Shown here: positions 1-6,952 of the stretch, piece after piece
Layout of the letters: each line of letters begins with the position of its first letter
How positions within the stretch are numbered: the first letter of the stretch is position 1
Assembly (NCBI GenBank): GCA_021781625.1
Contig: JAJXWL010000040.1
Location: forward strand, 1 to 11,135
Length of the DNA: 11,135 bases
From: a bacterium
GTDB taxonomy: Bacteria; Spirochaetota; Spirochaetia; JABEVK01
Reading direction: 5' to 3'
Position numbers and translations under genes: made by a program
Notes under the pieces: generated by a model
Told to the model about the DNA's origin: nothing
The model's input: the letters and a program-made list of their open reading frames with translations, nothing else
Database searches by the model: none

Positions 1-1313
1 CCCTTTGTCTCGTATCGTTCACCGCCAATGCCCAAGTGGCTTCAAGTAAACAAGATGTGGCGATTTTTCAACTCTCTTCTGCGGAGAGAAACCTCCCTAT
101 AAACTTGATGGAGGCCGTCGATACTCGGATTCAAAAGGTTTTTGTCGACTTGGGACGTTTCAAAGTCTTAGGGTTAAACTTTCGCTTAGATGGGTTGAAT
201 CTGCAAACCTTTGTGGATCGACTACGTCTGTTAAAAGAACAAACGACACCCCCTAATCAGGCGATTCAATTTGGGGAATCTTTTCTGACCTTAGATGAAT
301 ATAATAAAATTGCTGGTTCTTTCTTAGTTGTCATCCCTCGTGTAGAAAGTGTTCACGTGGTTCGATTAGCCAACAATGTTCGAAAAGCTACCATCGAAAC
401 AAGTTTTACGATTTTGAAAGGCTCGGACATGACCCCCGTAACCGGAGGGGTTTTTACAGTGAAGTCCCAGGGACAAGACCAAAGTCGCCAACAAGCACTC
501 GAACAAGCCTTGGCGGGAATTGTCCCCTTATTAACCTTCGAAGTCCGAAAAGTCCCGCAATTTCAAATCACCTCCGGTTTAGTTGATATTGGCTTCGATT
601 CTGCATCGATGGAACTCGGCCAGAATATGGGGATCATGCTGGGGGATGAATATTCCCTGATAAAAGTGGTTTCAAAAGACGGCCATACTCAAAACGAAGA
701 AACCGGTTTGGCTATAGTAGACAAAGTCAATCCCCAAACCTCGCAACTTTTTATCGCCTATGGAGACCCTTTTCTCGGTGAAACCGTTCACGAAATTCCT
801 CGATTGGGAGTCGACTTGGAACCTTATGCCAATTTAGTCGAACGTTTTACAGATGCCGGTTCTGCCTACCATGTGGCGCTGGGACTCAAGGGCGTTTACA
901 ATCGTGGGTTTTGGTTGGTGAAACCCCTTGTCGGTGTTGAAGTTCCCTTGATCTTAGACATTTCCAATGTTTTTTGGGTGCCGTTCTATGCCTACGCTGG
1001 GGCTGAGTTTTACCCCTTTCGTTTAGGTCGGTTTGAACTGGTCGCTAGTGCAGCCCTGGCCATGGGGGGCGCCTACATTATGGTCGATACCTCCAAAATC
1101 CTGGGGGATAATTCCCAGCCGTATTACCTCACCCATTTGGGCGTTCGTGGTGACCTTAAGGCGCAATTCTTATTCAGCCGTGATGCCAAACTAGCGGCAA
1201 CGGTAGGTGTGGCCGCCTATGCAGGACTTTTGGATGCTTATGTCGGTAAGTCGTCCTTTTTTAAGTCTAGTGCTCAAATTTCGGCAGGGTTGAGTTTTGT
1301 TCAAAAGTTCTAA
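1..1313 (+). CDS. Outer-membrane beta-barrel protein with N-terminal periplasmic domain (5' end outside window)
   Basis: The reading frame is open from base 3 and ends at TAA 1311-1313. The GTG at 36 is not the start: upstream in-frame codons read LCLVSFTANA followed by Q, which is the end of a signal peptide with an A-x-A cleavage site. The mature protein would be about 426 residues. Residues 1-270 look soluble. An early segment (DVAIFQL, then VFVDLGRFKVLG) resembles CsgG/FlgT/LpoB-type periplasmic modules. A Gly-rich segment near 181-210 (GLVDIGF ... GIMLGDEYSL) resembles the FlgT C-terminal domain. From about 275 on, alternating aromatic and hydrophobic strands and a terminal Phe (SFVQKF) indicate a small outer-membrane barrel of perhaps eight strands. 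Two genes follow closely on the same strand. The domain assignment is inference, and the exact role is unknown. Confidence 0.75.
   Translation, partial: LCLVSFTANAQVASSKQDVAIFQLSSAERNLPINLMEAVDTRIQKVFVDLGRFKVLGLNFRLDGLNLQTFVDRLRLLKEQTTPPNQAIQFGESFLTLDEYNKIAGSFLVVIPRVESVHVVRLANNVRKATIETSFTILKGSDMTPVTGGVFTVKSQGQDQSRQQALEQALAGIVPLLTFEVRKVPQFQITSGLVDIGFDSASMELGQNMGIMLGDEYSLIKVVSKDGHTQNEETGLAIVDKVNPQTSQLFIAYGDPFLGETVHEIPRLGVDLEPYANLVERFTDAGSAYHVALGLKGVYNRGFWLVKPLVGVEVPLILDISNVFWVPFYAYAGAEFYPFRLGRFELVASAALAMGGAYIMVDTSKILGDNSQPYYLTHLGVRGDLKAQFLFSRDAKLAATVGVAAYAGLLDAYVGKSSFFKSSAQISAGLSFVQKF
3..32 (+). other. C-terminal end of a signal peptide with probable signal peptidase I site
   Basis: In-frame codons encode L-C-L-V-S-F-T-A-N-A before Q-V-A-S-S. 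A hydrophobic stretch ending in A-N-A fits cleavage after base 32. The Cys is too far from the junction, and not in a proper lipobox, for a lipoprotein call. The start codon lies upstream of the window. Confidence 0.7.
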
Positions 1314-1340
1314 AAATCAGATTTCTCCAAGGAACTGCGA

Positions 1341-1952
1341 ATGATCTTTGACCTTTTTACCATCGCCTTAGCTGGGATTGCTGTTTATTACGGCAGAGTG
1401 GCTTGGCGTCTCCTGATTCGCTCGCGTCCGCTTGTGCAAGCCTCCTGGGTCTTGGCAGTTTTTTGGGGACTTTTGGGGCTTCCTTTCGGGGCCCTGCTCT
1501 ATCTCATGATCAACCGAGACGTTCCCATGACCTGGTTTACTCTCACCGGGCCCCTCCTTTATGGAGCTTTAGTTGTCTTTTATTCCGCCATTCTTCGAGG
1601 TGTCTTGTTTTATGGCATCCCAGAACCAGACTTCTCTCAGGCTCTTCGCCAAGCTCTGGAAGCCGAAGGAATGGCCTTTTCAGAACAAATCGGCAGAATT
1701 GAGTTACTTGGTCGAGATTTTGACCTGTCCTATAGTTACAATCCCACGACGGGTTCTGGATTTCTTCGTTTTCGACGTTTAAAAAGCAAAGATAACCGTT
1801 CAACGGCTCGTCGTGTCCTCAAATTCTTTCGCGAGCGTTTGACTTTGGTCCTTCAGCCCCGGCGCCGGATCGGGATTTTATATGCCGTGTTTTGTGCCGG
1901 CTTACTGGTTGTTGCCGTTCAATTGTTTCTGACGGCCTTAAGGAGTCCTTAA
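1341..1952 (+). CDS. Four-helix integral membrane protein of unknown function
   Basis: This 203-residue protein is not one I recognise. Hydrophobic segments at about 3-25, 32-57, 65-92 and 176-200 would be transmembrane helices. Between helices 3 and 4 lies a soluble segment (about 93-175) that is basic near its end (KSKDNRSTARRVLKFFRER). The start ATG is preceded by AAGGA at 1329-1333 with seven bases of spacing, which supports this start. It begins 27 bp after the barrel-protein gene and ends two bases before the rbgA ATG, so the three are probably co-transcribed. A role in the envelope is plausible from the context, but nothing in the sequence names a function. Confidence 0.75.
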   Translation: MIFDLFTIALAGIAVYYGRVAWRLLIRSRPLVQASWVLAVFWGLLGLPFGALLYLMINRDVPMTWFTLTGPLLYGALVVFYSAILRGVLFYGIPEPDFSQALRQALEAEGMAFSEQIGRIELLGRDFDLSYSYNPTTGSGFLRFRRLKSKDNRSTARRVLKFFRERLTLVLQPRRRIGILYAVFCAGLLVVAVQLFLTALRSP

Positions 1953-1954
1953 CC

Positions 1955-2827
1955 ATGGAGATTCAGTGGTTTCCTGGCCATATGCTCAAGACTCAACGGC
2001 TAATTCAAGAGAATTTGAGCAAAGTCGATGTGTTTTTTGAGGTGGTAGATTCTCGGGCGCCCTTGGCGACGTCAAATCCCCTTTTAGAAAAATTGATCCA
2101 AGGCAAACCCCGCGTCGTTTTATTAAATAAAATCGATCTTTGCGATTCGCATATCTTAGCCTTATGGAGACAATGGTGGGATGCTCGACCTGAGACTTTG
2201 TCGGTCCCTATCTCTTGTAAAGAACGAAAAAACCTCCCCGCCCTTCGTGTCGCAGCCGAACGTGCTTGCCGACAAAAGAAATGGTTTGGCTTGCGTCGTA
2301 TTCGGGCCATGATTGTGGGGGTTCCCAATGTCGGGAAATCGACGTTGATCAACAGCCTGAGTGGGGGGCACAAAGCTTCGACGGCACCCAAACCTGGCCA
2401 TACGAAAGGTTTACAACGGATCAACACTGAAGCTTTTGATTTGGTGGATACCCCGGGCATCCTTTGGCACAAATTCGAGGACGCCTCGGTTGGCATTAAA
2501 CTCGCCCTTTTAGGGTCGATCAAAGACGAAATTCTCTCAACCTTGGATTTGGCGGCGGAATTGTATCGCTTTCTCACCAACGAATACCCCAAAGCCTCAG
2601 AGCGTTTGTTTGGCCCTTTAAACTTTGACAATCCTTGGGATCCCTTAGAAGCTTGGGGACGCCGCCAGGGGATGTTGAAACATGGCGGTGAAGTCGACAT
2701 CGAGCGACTCGCACAGACACTTTTGGCTCAGTTTCGCACGGGTAAACTGGGACGGTTTACCTTAGAAAAACCCGAGGTCCTTTCATCGCCTAGGCCTTCA
2801 ACCGAGCCAGAAGGTCAAAAAAATTAG
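1955..2827 (+). CDS. rbgA: Ribosome biogenesis GTPase RbgA/YlqF (circularly permuted GTPase)
   Basis: The 290-residue product starts MEIQWFPGHM, the usual N-terminus of the RbgA/YlqF family. The GTPase motifs are in permuted order: G4 NKID at 58-61, a G5-like SCK at 87-89, the P-loop GVPNVGKST at 122-130 and G3 DTPG at 165-168, followed by ILWHKFED. RbgA proteins act late in 50S subunit assembly in the cytoplasm. The ATG at 1955 is chosen over an upstream in-frame GTG at 1892 because it follows AAGGAG (1939-1944) and begins with the conserved sequence. The length matches the family (about 280-290). The last dozen residues (SSPRPSTEPEGQKN) look like a disordered tail. They are written over the 3' end of aroA on the other strand, a 38-bp tail-to-tail overlap. 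Confidence 0.95.
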   Translation: MEIQWFPGHMLKTQRLIQENLSKVDVFFEVVDSRAPLATSNPLLEKLIQGKPRVVLLNKIDLCDSHILALWRQWWDARPETLSVPISCKERKNLPALRVAAERACRQKKWFGLRRIRAMIVGVPNVGKSTLINSLSGGHKASTAPKPGHTKGLQRINTEAFDLVDTPGILWHKFEDASVGIKLALLGSIKDEILSTLDLAAELYRFLTNEYPKASERLFGPLNFDNPWDPLEAWGRRQGMLKHGGEVDIERLAQTLLAQFRTGKLGRFTLEKPEVLSSPRPSTEPEGQKN

Positions 2828-4064
2828 GAAAGGTGACGGCAGCGGCTTCAGCTGTTTCGATTTGGGTGTCCCCCGTGGCCCCAAGAGCGGCCAAAGCTAA
2901 CGACATGACGACCCGGTGATCGTGGTGCCCGTCCACCAGAGTTCCTTTCAGAGGAACCCCGCCGTGAATGACCAGCCCATCCCGGCGTTCTTCAATTTTG
3001 GCACCCATTTTGGTTAATTCGGCCGACATGACGGCAATACGGTCGGTTTCTTTTAAGCGAGCGTGTTCCACATTTACGAGTCTTGTTTCACCTTCGGCAT
3101 AGCAGGCGGCTACGGCGAGAGCGGGTAGGGCGTCGGGGGTAAAATTGAGGTCCAGTTCAGCTCCTTTGAGTTGGTTGACCTCAATGGTCAGGACATGGCC
3201 GCCCCGGGGGTCTGGGGTAATCTCAATCTGAGCCCCCATACGTCGGAGCATTTCGACAACCGCTTTGTCCCCCTGGGTATCGGAATAGTCCAGGCCGTGC
3301 AGAGTGAGGCGGGAACGACAGACTGCCGCAGCTACGAAAAAGAACGTTGCACTCGACCAATCGCCAGGAACGGGTCGGGAAAAGGGGTGATAGGCCTGCC
3401 CACCGGGAACTCGGAACCAAGACATTTCGCGTTTTTCATAAGAAATTTTTTGGTCATCCAGCCATTTTAAGGTCATTTCCGCATAAGGAACTTCATTCAA
3501 TAACGGGACTTCAATTTCTGTAACCACACCTGGGGCTGCCAAGGGGGCCGCCAAGAGTAAACTGGAAAGATACTGACTGGTGGGGCATTCGATCGAGATT
3601 CGTCCCCCCTTCCAAGGACCACGTATGGCAAACGGGGCACAGCCGTTGCCTTTGGCCGAGAAGGCTTGGGCCCCTAAGCCCTCGAGAGCCGTGAGCAGTT
3701 TTCCTGCAGGACGGCGTCGAATTTGATGATCGCCGGTGAAGAAAGTCCAACCGTCAGCCAAGGCGGCCAAAGAGGCTGTCAGGTAAAGGGTAGTTCCTGA
3801 GTTCATCGTATCAATGACATTGTCTGCCGGTTGAGGGCCTGCGATTCCGTCGACGAGCCAGTCCGACCCAGAGGTGTCAACCACTGCTCCCAAGGCACGG
3901 CAGGCTTGGACGCAGGCTTCGGCGTCGGCAGAATGTAAAGGGTTAGAAATCACACTACGGCCAGAGGCTAACGAAGCGATCAACAAAGCTCGAATGGTGT
4001 GCGATTTCGAGGCAGGGATGAGAACTTCGCCCGAAAGACGGGCGGGACTGACGGTTTGACGCAT
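2790..4064 (-). CDS. aroA: 3-phosphoshikimate 1-carboxyvinyltransferase (EPSP synthase)
   Basis: This 424-residue enzyme joins shikimate-3-phosphate and PEP in the shikimate pathway (cytoplasm). Visible family motifs are PASKSHTIRALL with K20, S21 and R25 for substrate binding, NSGTT at 88-92, GDHQIRRRP at 111-119, the S-Q pair at 163-164, LKETDRI at 337-343 and DHR at 382-384. Length agrees with the family (E. coli 427). Two positions are unusual. The Arg-Pro that normally follows GTAM in E. coli is Tyr-Leu here (94-95). The residue before TFP, a Lys in E. coli (411 there, from memory), is V410. No Shine-Dalgarno precedes the ATG, and a -10-like box lies only five bases upstream, so the mRNA may be leaderless. 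It stands alone, with no other aro genes beside it, and diverges from pulA. Confidence 0.95.
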   Translation of the reverse strand: MRQTVSPARLSGEVLIPASKSHTIRALLIASLASGRSVISNPLHSADAEACVQACRALGAVVDTSGSDWLVDGIAGPQPADNVIDTMNSGTTLYLTASLAALADGWTFFTGDHQIRRRPAGKLLTALEGLGAQAFSAKGNGCAPFAIRGPWKGGRISIECPTSQYLSSLLLAAPLAAPGVVTEIEVPLLNEVPYAEMTLKWLDDQKISYEKREMSWFRVPGGQAYHPFSRPVPGDWSSATFFFVAAAVCRSRLTLHGLDYSDTQGDKAVVEMLRRMGAQIEITPDPRGGHVLTIEVNQLKGAELDLNFTPDALPALAVAACYAEGETRLVNVEHARLKETDRIAVMSAELTKMGAKIEERRDGLVIHGGVPLKGTLVDGHHDHRVVMSLALAALGATGDTQIETAEAAAVTFPNFFDLLARLKA

Positions 4065-4102
4065 GACTGAGCTTACACCGGCCTTCGCTTGAGCGTCAAA
4101 CC
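4053..4102. repeat. Perfect 10-bp inverted repeat spanning the aroA start and the divergent gap
   Basis: GGTTTGACGC at 4053-4062 is exactly mirrored by GCGTCAAACC at 4093-4102, with 30 bases between. The left arm covers the last base of the aroA ATG and its next three codons. The right arm contains the candidate aroA -35 box. It could be an operator for a dimeric regulator, or a hairpin over the aroA start if the transcript begins further upstream. A match this good can arise by chance in a window this size, so the position is the main argument. Confidence 0.4.
4070..4099 (-). promoter_or_regulatory. Candidate aroA promoter, possibly giving a leaderless mRNA
   Basis: On the minus strand TTGACG (4099-4094) is followed after 18 bases by TAAGCT (4075-4070), a weak TAnnnT -10. 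Only five bases separate the -10 from the aroA ATG, so transcription would start at or next to the ATG. That agrees with the missing Shine-Dalgarno. Confidence 0.35.
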
Positions 4103-4120
4103 TTGCCCCGAGGTCAATCC

Positions 4121-6103
4121 ATGACTAAACTGAGGATCATGGATTTTCTTTCAGATGACTTTGATCGCCAGTTTCGCTACGATGGCCCTTTGGGGGCACA
4201 ATGGCACCCTCAAAGCATCCTCTTTCGCCTGTGGGCCCCCTTGGCCGAGCAGGTTATCCTTCATTTGTATTCGTCTTGGGATTCCCCAACTCCCCTCAAG
4301 TCCCTGTCTCTGGAACGTCAAGAGCGAGGAGTCTGGGAGCTAGCGGTAGCAGGTTTGGGCTCTGGTGTTTTTTATACCTATCAGGTCACTACTTTGGGTA
4401 TACGTGGAGAAGAGGCTGTAGACCCCTATGCCCGTGCGGTGGGGCCTCAGGGACGCCGAGGGTATGTTTTTGATCCTTCTCTGGCGAATCCAGAGGGTTG
4501 GGAGCAGGATTCGCGTCCCTTGTTGGCCCATGTCACCGATACGGTGATTTATGAACTTCATGTACGCGATTTGTCTAGTTTAGCCACAAGTGGGATTCAC
4601 TCTCGCGGACAGTTTTTAGGCTTAACTGAAGAATTGACGCAAAATCCCGAGGGCCTATCTACCGGGCTAGATCATATTGCCGACTTGGGAGTTACACACG
4701 TTCATCTTCTGCCTGTCTTTGATTTCGATGAGTTAGACGATTTGAAATTTGATCCTGAACATTACAATTGGGGATATAACCCTCGAAATTTTAATGCACC
4801 AAAAAACGCCTACTCGAGTGATCCACGAAATCCTCTTCAGGCTGTGCTCGAACTCAAACAGGTCGTCCAAGCTTTGCATCGACGAGGTTTGAGGGTAGTT
4901 TTGGATGTGGTGTACAACCACACCTACTCTGTGGATGATTCGTGCCTTAATAAGGTCTTTCCCCGTTACTACTATCGCCTTTATGGGTCACATTTTTCGA
5001 ATGGCTCAGGGTGTGGGAATGAGCTTGCCACCGAACGTCCCATGGTCAGCAAGTATATTTTGGATTCCTTGGCGTATTGGAAAGAAGAGTATCACCTGGA
5101 TGGTTTTCGGTTTGACCTCATGGGCTTATACGATGTGGAAACGATGAACGAGGCGTCAAGAATTCTGCGTCGTGGGGATCCGAACTTCCTCTTGTACGGA
5201 GAAGGTTGGACAGGAGGCCTTTCAACCCTGCCAGACGACCGAAAAGTTCTCAAAAGAAATGCCTCAAAAGTTCGGGAGGTGGGTTTTTTTAGTGATGACA
5301 CCCGAGATTCTCTGAAAGGTCCAGTTTTTGATGCCGGCAAAGCTGGTTTTGCCAATGGGGCAGCGGGGTGGGACGAAAATGTTCGTTTTGCCGTTGCCGG
5401 GTGTATGGCACACCCTCAAATTCGGTGGCAGCAATTGAACGGATTTCATGAGCCTTGGTCTCAAGGGCCGCATCAAACCATCAACTACATCGCCGCCCAC
5501 GATAATCATACTCTCTGGGATAAACTCGCCCACACTAACCCCTTAGAGCCCGAGTCCGAGCGTATCAAAATGGCAAAATTGGCACATGGGCTCGTGTTTC
5601 TTAGCCAAGGCATACCTTTTTTACATGCGGGTGAAGAGTTTCTTAGGACCAAAAAAGGGGAAGAAAATAGCTACCGAAGCCCTGACTCTATCAATGGCCT
5701 AGATTGGTCGGCAAAAACTCGGCATTGGGATTTTTATCGGTATATACAAGGGCTTATAGCCTTGCGCCGTTCGCGTCCTGCTTTGCGACTGCGTAGTAAT
5801 GATCAAATTCGACAACATTTAGTTTTTATGGAAACCCTAGATCCGGGTGTGGTCGCTTGGATGCTACGGTCATGGGCAGGAGGAGATCCCAGTGAACATC
5901 TCTTCCTCGTTGTCAACGCTCAGCCCAGGGCGCGTGAAGTTTATTTACCTTCGGGACGTTGGGCTTTCTTAGCGGATGCCCAACGGGCAGGAACTGAGCC
6001 GTTTCAGGAGCCTTCTCGGGGGATGATTATTCTCCCGGGGCGATCTTTAGCGGTTTTGGCAACTCAACCCGTTGGTCTAAATGCGGGAACTCTGACTTCC
6101 TAA
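4121..6103 (+). CDS. pulA: Type I pullulanase (GH13 alpha-1,6-debranching enzyme)
   Basis: The 660-residue enzyme hydrolyses alpha-1,6 branch points of pullulan, glycogen or limit dextrins. It has no signal peptide, so it is probably cytoplasmic and works on stored or imported glucans. An N-terminal CBM48-like module is visible (YDGPLGAQW from residue 20, FRLWAP at 35-40). The type I pullulanase signature YNWGYNP is at 215-221. The GH13 regions follow: DVVYNHT 262-268, GFRFD with nucleophile D332, GEGW with acid/base E361, and HDN with D461 followed by HTLWDKL. A beta-domain closes the protein. It is compact compared with B. subtilis AmyX (about 718). The ATG at 4121 is preferred over an upstream TTG at 4103 because GAGG at 4110-4113 lies seven bases ahead. 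I see no convincing promoter in the 56-bp gap. Confidence 0.93.
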   Translation: MTKLRIMDFLSDDFDRQFRYDGPLGAQWHPQSILFRLWAPLAEQVILHLYSSWDSPTPLKSLSLERQERGVWELAVAGLGSGVFYTYQVTTLGIRGEEAVDPYARAVGPQGRRGYVFDPSLANPEGWEQDSRPLLAHVTDTVIYELHVRDLSSLATSGIHSRGQFLGLTEELTQNPEGLSTGLDHIADLGVTHVHLLPVFDFDELDDLKFDPEHYNWGYNPRNFNAPKNAYSSDPRNPLQAVLELKQVVQALHRRGLRVVLDVVYNHTYSVDDSCLNKVFPRYYYRLYGSHFSNGSGCGNELATERPMVSKYILDSLAYWKEEYHLDGFRFDLMGLYDVETMNEASRILRRGDPNFLLYGEGWTGGLSTLPDDRKVLKRNASKVREVGFFSDDTRDSLKGPVFDAGKAGFANGAAGWDENVRFAVAGCMAHPQIRWQQLNGFHEPWSQGPHQTINYIAAHDNHTLWDKLAHTNPLEPESERIKMAKLAHGLVFLSQGIPFLHAGEEFLRTKKGEENSYRSPDSINGLDWSAKTRHWDFYRYIQGLIALRRSRPALRLRSNDQIRQHLVFMETLDPGVVAWMLRSWAGGDPSEHLFLVVNAQPRAREVYLPSGRWAFLADAQRAGTEPFQEPSRGMIILPGRSLAVLATQPVGLNAGTLTS

Positions 6104-6104
6104 C

Positions 6105-6132
6105 TTGACAAGAGTATTTCTTACGGTATTCT
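6105..6132 (+). promoter_or_regulatory. Sigma-70-type promoter for the small membrane protein
   Basis: A perfect TTGACA (6105-6110) starts one base after the pulA stop codon. TATTCT (6127-6132) follows after 16 bases and matches four of six -10 consensus positions. The expected start near 6139 gives a leader of about 15 bases with AGGAGG at 6144-6149. Confidence 0.6.
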
Positions 6133-6153
6133 TAAGACGATTCAGGAGGATGT

Positions 6154-6420
6154 ATGGCCATAGTAATTGGTATTATTTTATTGGCGCTGGCCGTGTGGGC
6201 TGTGTTGCCGTTTTCCTTTCCCTTGGGGCTGGGCTGGGGCCCTCAAGTGATCAATTTTATCGTGGGCGGTCTACCGATTCTGGCTGTTTTTGTAGGTCTG
6301 ATTGCCATTTTCATTGGAATTGCCGATTTGAAAGATAGAGCGGAAGCCAAGAAAGAAGAAGCTGCTGAGAAGGCCAAAGCCTCTGCGGAAGCTTCTACAA
6401 CCGCTGAGAAAAAAGAATAA
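6154..6420 (+). CDS. Small two-helix membrane protein with charged Lys/Glu/Ala tail
   Basis: The 88-residue product has two hydrophobic segments (about 2-24 and 33-56) joined by a short Gly/Pro-rich turn. A cytosolic tail of about 30 residues is almost entirely Ala, Glu and Lys (such as AEAKKEEAAEKAKA) and would form a charged helix or coiled coil. I do not recognise a family. AGGAGG lies four bases before the ATG, a tight but usable spacing. It has its own promoter right after pulA and ends 92 bp before rplM, so it appears to be a separate unit. Reality is supported by the promoter, the Shine-Dalgarno and the clean two-helix-plus-tail design. Function is unknown. Confidence 0.75.
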   Translation: MAIVIGIILLALAVWAVLPFSFPLGLGWGPQVINFIVGGLPILAVFVGLIAIFIGIADLKDRAEAKKEEAAEKAKASAEASTTAEKKE

Positions 6421-6430
6421 CCCATTCATC

Positions 6431-6445
6431 CCTACGAAATGTAGG
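6431..6445. repeat. Short perfect hairpin between small membrane gene and rplM promoter
   Basis: CCTAC and GTAGG flank a five-base loop (GAAAT). It lies 11 bases after the stop codon of the small gene and just before the rplM -35 box. No T-tract follows, so it is at best a weak terminator or a protein site. A 5-bp stem is common by chance. Confidence 0.25.
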
Positions 6446-6447
6446 AC

Positions 6448-6479
6448 TTGACGTTCAACCGGCGGGCGTGCCATATTAT
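6448..6479 (+). promoter_or_regulatory. Candidate promoter of the rplM-rpsI operon
   Basis: TTGACG (6448-6453) is followed by CATATT (6472-6477, 18-base spacer) or the better-matching TATTAT (6474-6479, 20-base spacer). Either would start transcription about 25-30 bases before the rplM ATG. Confidence 0.5.
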
Positions 6480-6512
6480 CTCACCCCGTTACGTACCCTT
6501 TAGGAAGATGAA

Positions 6513-6941
6513 ATGAAGACGATTTTTACGAAGCCCGCTGAAGTTGAGCGCCGCTGGTTCATTATTGATGCAAAAGATAAAGTTCTTGGCCGGGTCGCCG
6601 CAGAAGTAGTTGCGCTTCTTCGCGGAAAAAATAAACCGGTGTATACCCCTCACCAGGAAGTCGGTGATTACGTCATCGTCGTGAATGCCGGAAAAATCAA
6701 AGTTTCCGGGGGAAAAGAATACAAGAAGATTTACTATCACCACACTGGGCATATTGGTGGAATCAAGGGTGAAGCGTATCACTCACTCTTAAGACGACGT
6801 CCTAATCGTCCTCTCGAGATTGCGATTAAGGGAATGCTTCCCCATACCCGGTTGGGATATAAACTCTTCAACAATGTTAAGATTTACGGCGATGACCGTC
6901 ACCCGCACGCGGCTCAACAGCCTCAGGTGCTGGAACTTTAG
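6513..6941 (+). CDS. rplM: 50S ribosomal protein L13
   Basis: The 142-residue protein matches L13 throughout: an MKT start, the LGR(V)A segment, LRGK(N)K, YTPH, GDYVIVVNA, the YYHHTGHIGG block, KGMLPHTRLG and the C-terminal HAAQQPQVLEL. The length is that of E. coli L13. L13 is an early-assembly 23S rRNA-binding protein of the large subunit. The start ATG follows AGGAAG at 6502-6507. It is the first gene of the conserved rplM-rpsI pair. The rpsI Shine-Dalgarno overlaps the rplM stop codon, so the two genes are co-transcribed and probably translationally linked. Confidence 0.98.
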   Translation: MKTIFTKPAEVERRWFIIDAKDKVLGRVAAEVVALLRGKNKPVYTPHQEVGDYVIVVNAGKIKVSGGKEYKKIYYHHTGHIGGIKGEAYHSLLRRRPNRPLEIAIKGMLPHTRLGYKLFNNVKIYGDDRHPHAAQQPQVLEL

Positions 6942-6952
6942 GAGTTGAGATA

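Noticed and set aside
36..38. GTG at 36 as the start of the first gene
   Set aside because: Upstream in-frame codons encode the end of a signal peptide, so the true start lies outside the window.
1892..1954. GTG start giving rbgA a 21-residue extension
   Set aside because: The family N-terminus begins at the ATG at 1955, which has its own Shine-Dalgarno; the extension lies inside the upstream gene.
2005..2700. 231-codon open frame antisense to rbgA
   Set aside because: It mirrors a strongly conserved GTPase gene, has no family-like motifs and is best explained as a codon-usage shadow.
4103..4120. TTG start for pulA
   Set aside because: The ATG at 4121 has a well-spaced GAGG, while the TTG extension encodes residues without family support.
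4201..4473. Open frames of 60-90 codons in other frames of pulA
   Set aside because: No Shine-Dalgarno or recognisable domain, and they lie entirely inside a clear GH13 gene.
6150..6156. ATG at 6150 as the start of the small membrane gene
   Set aside because: It touches the Shine-Dalgarno with no spacing and is in a different frame from the two-helix protein.
6508..6516. Two-codon minicistron ATG-AAA-TGA overlapping the rplM start
   Set aside because: It immediately follows the Shine-Dalgarno with no spacing, so initiation there is unlikely.
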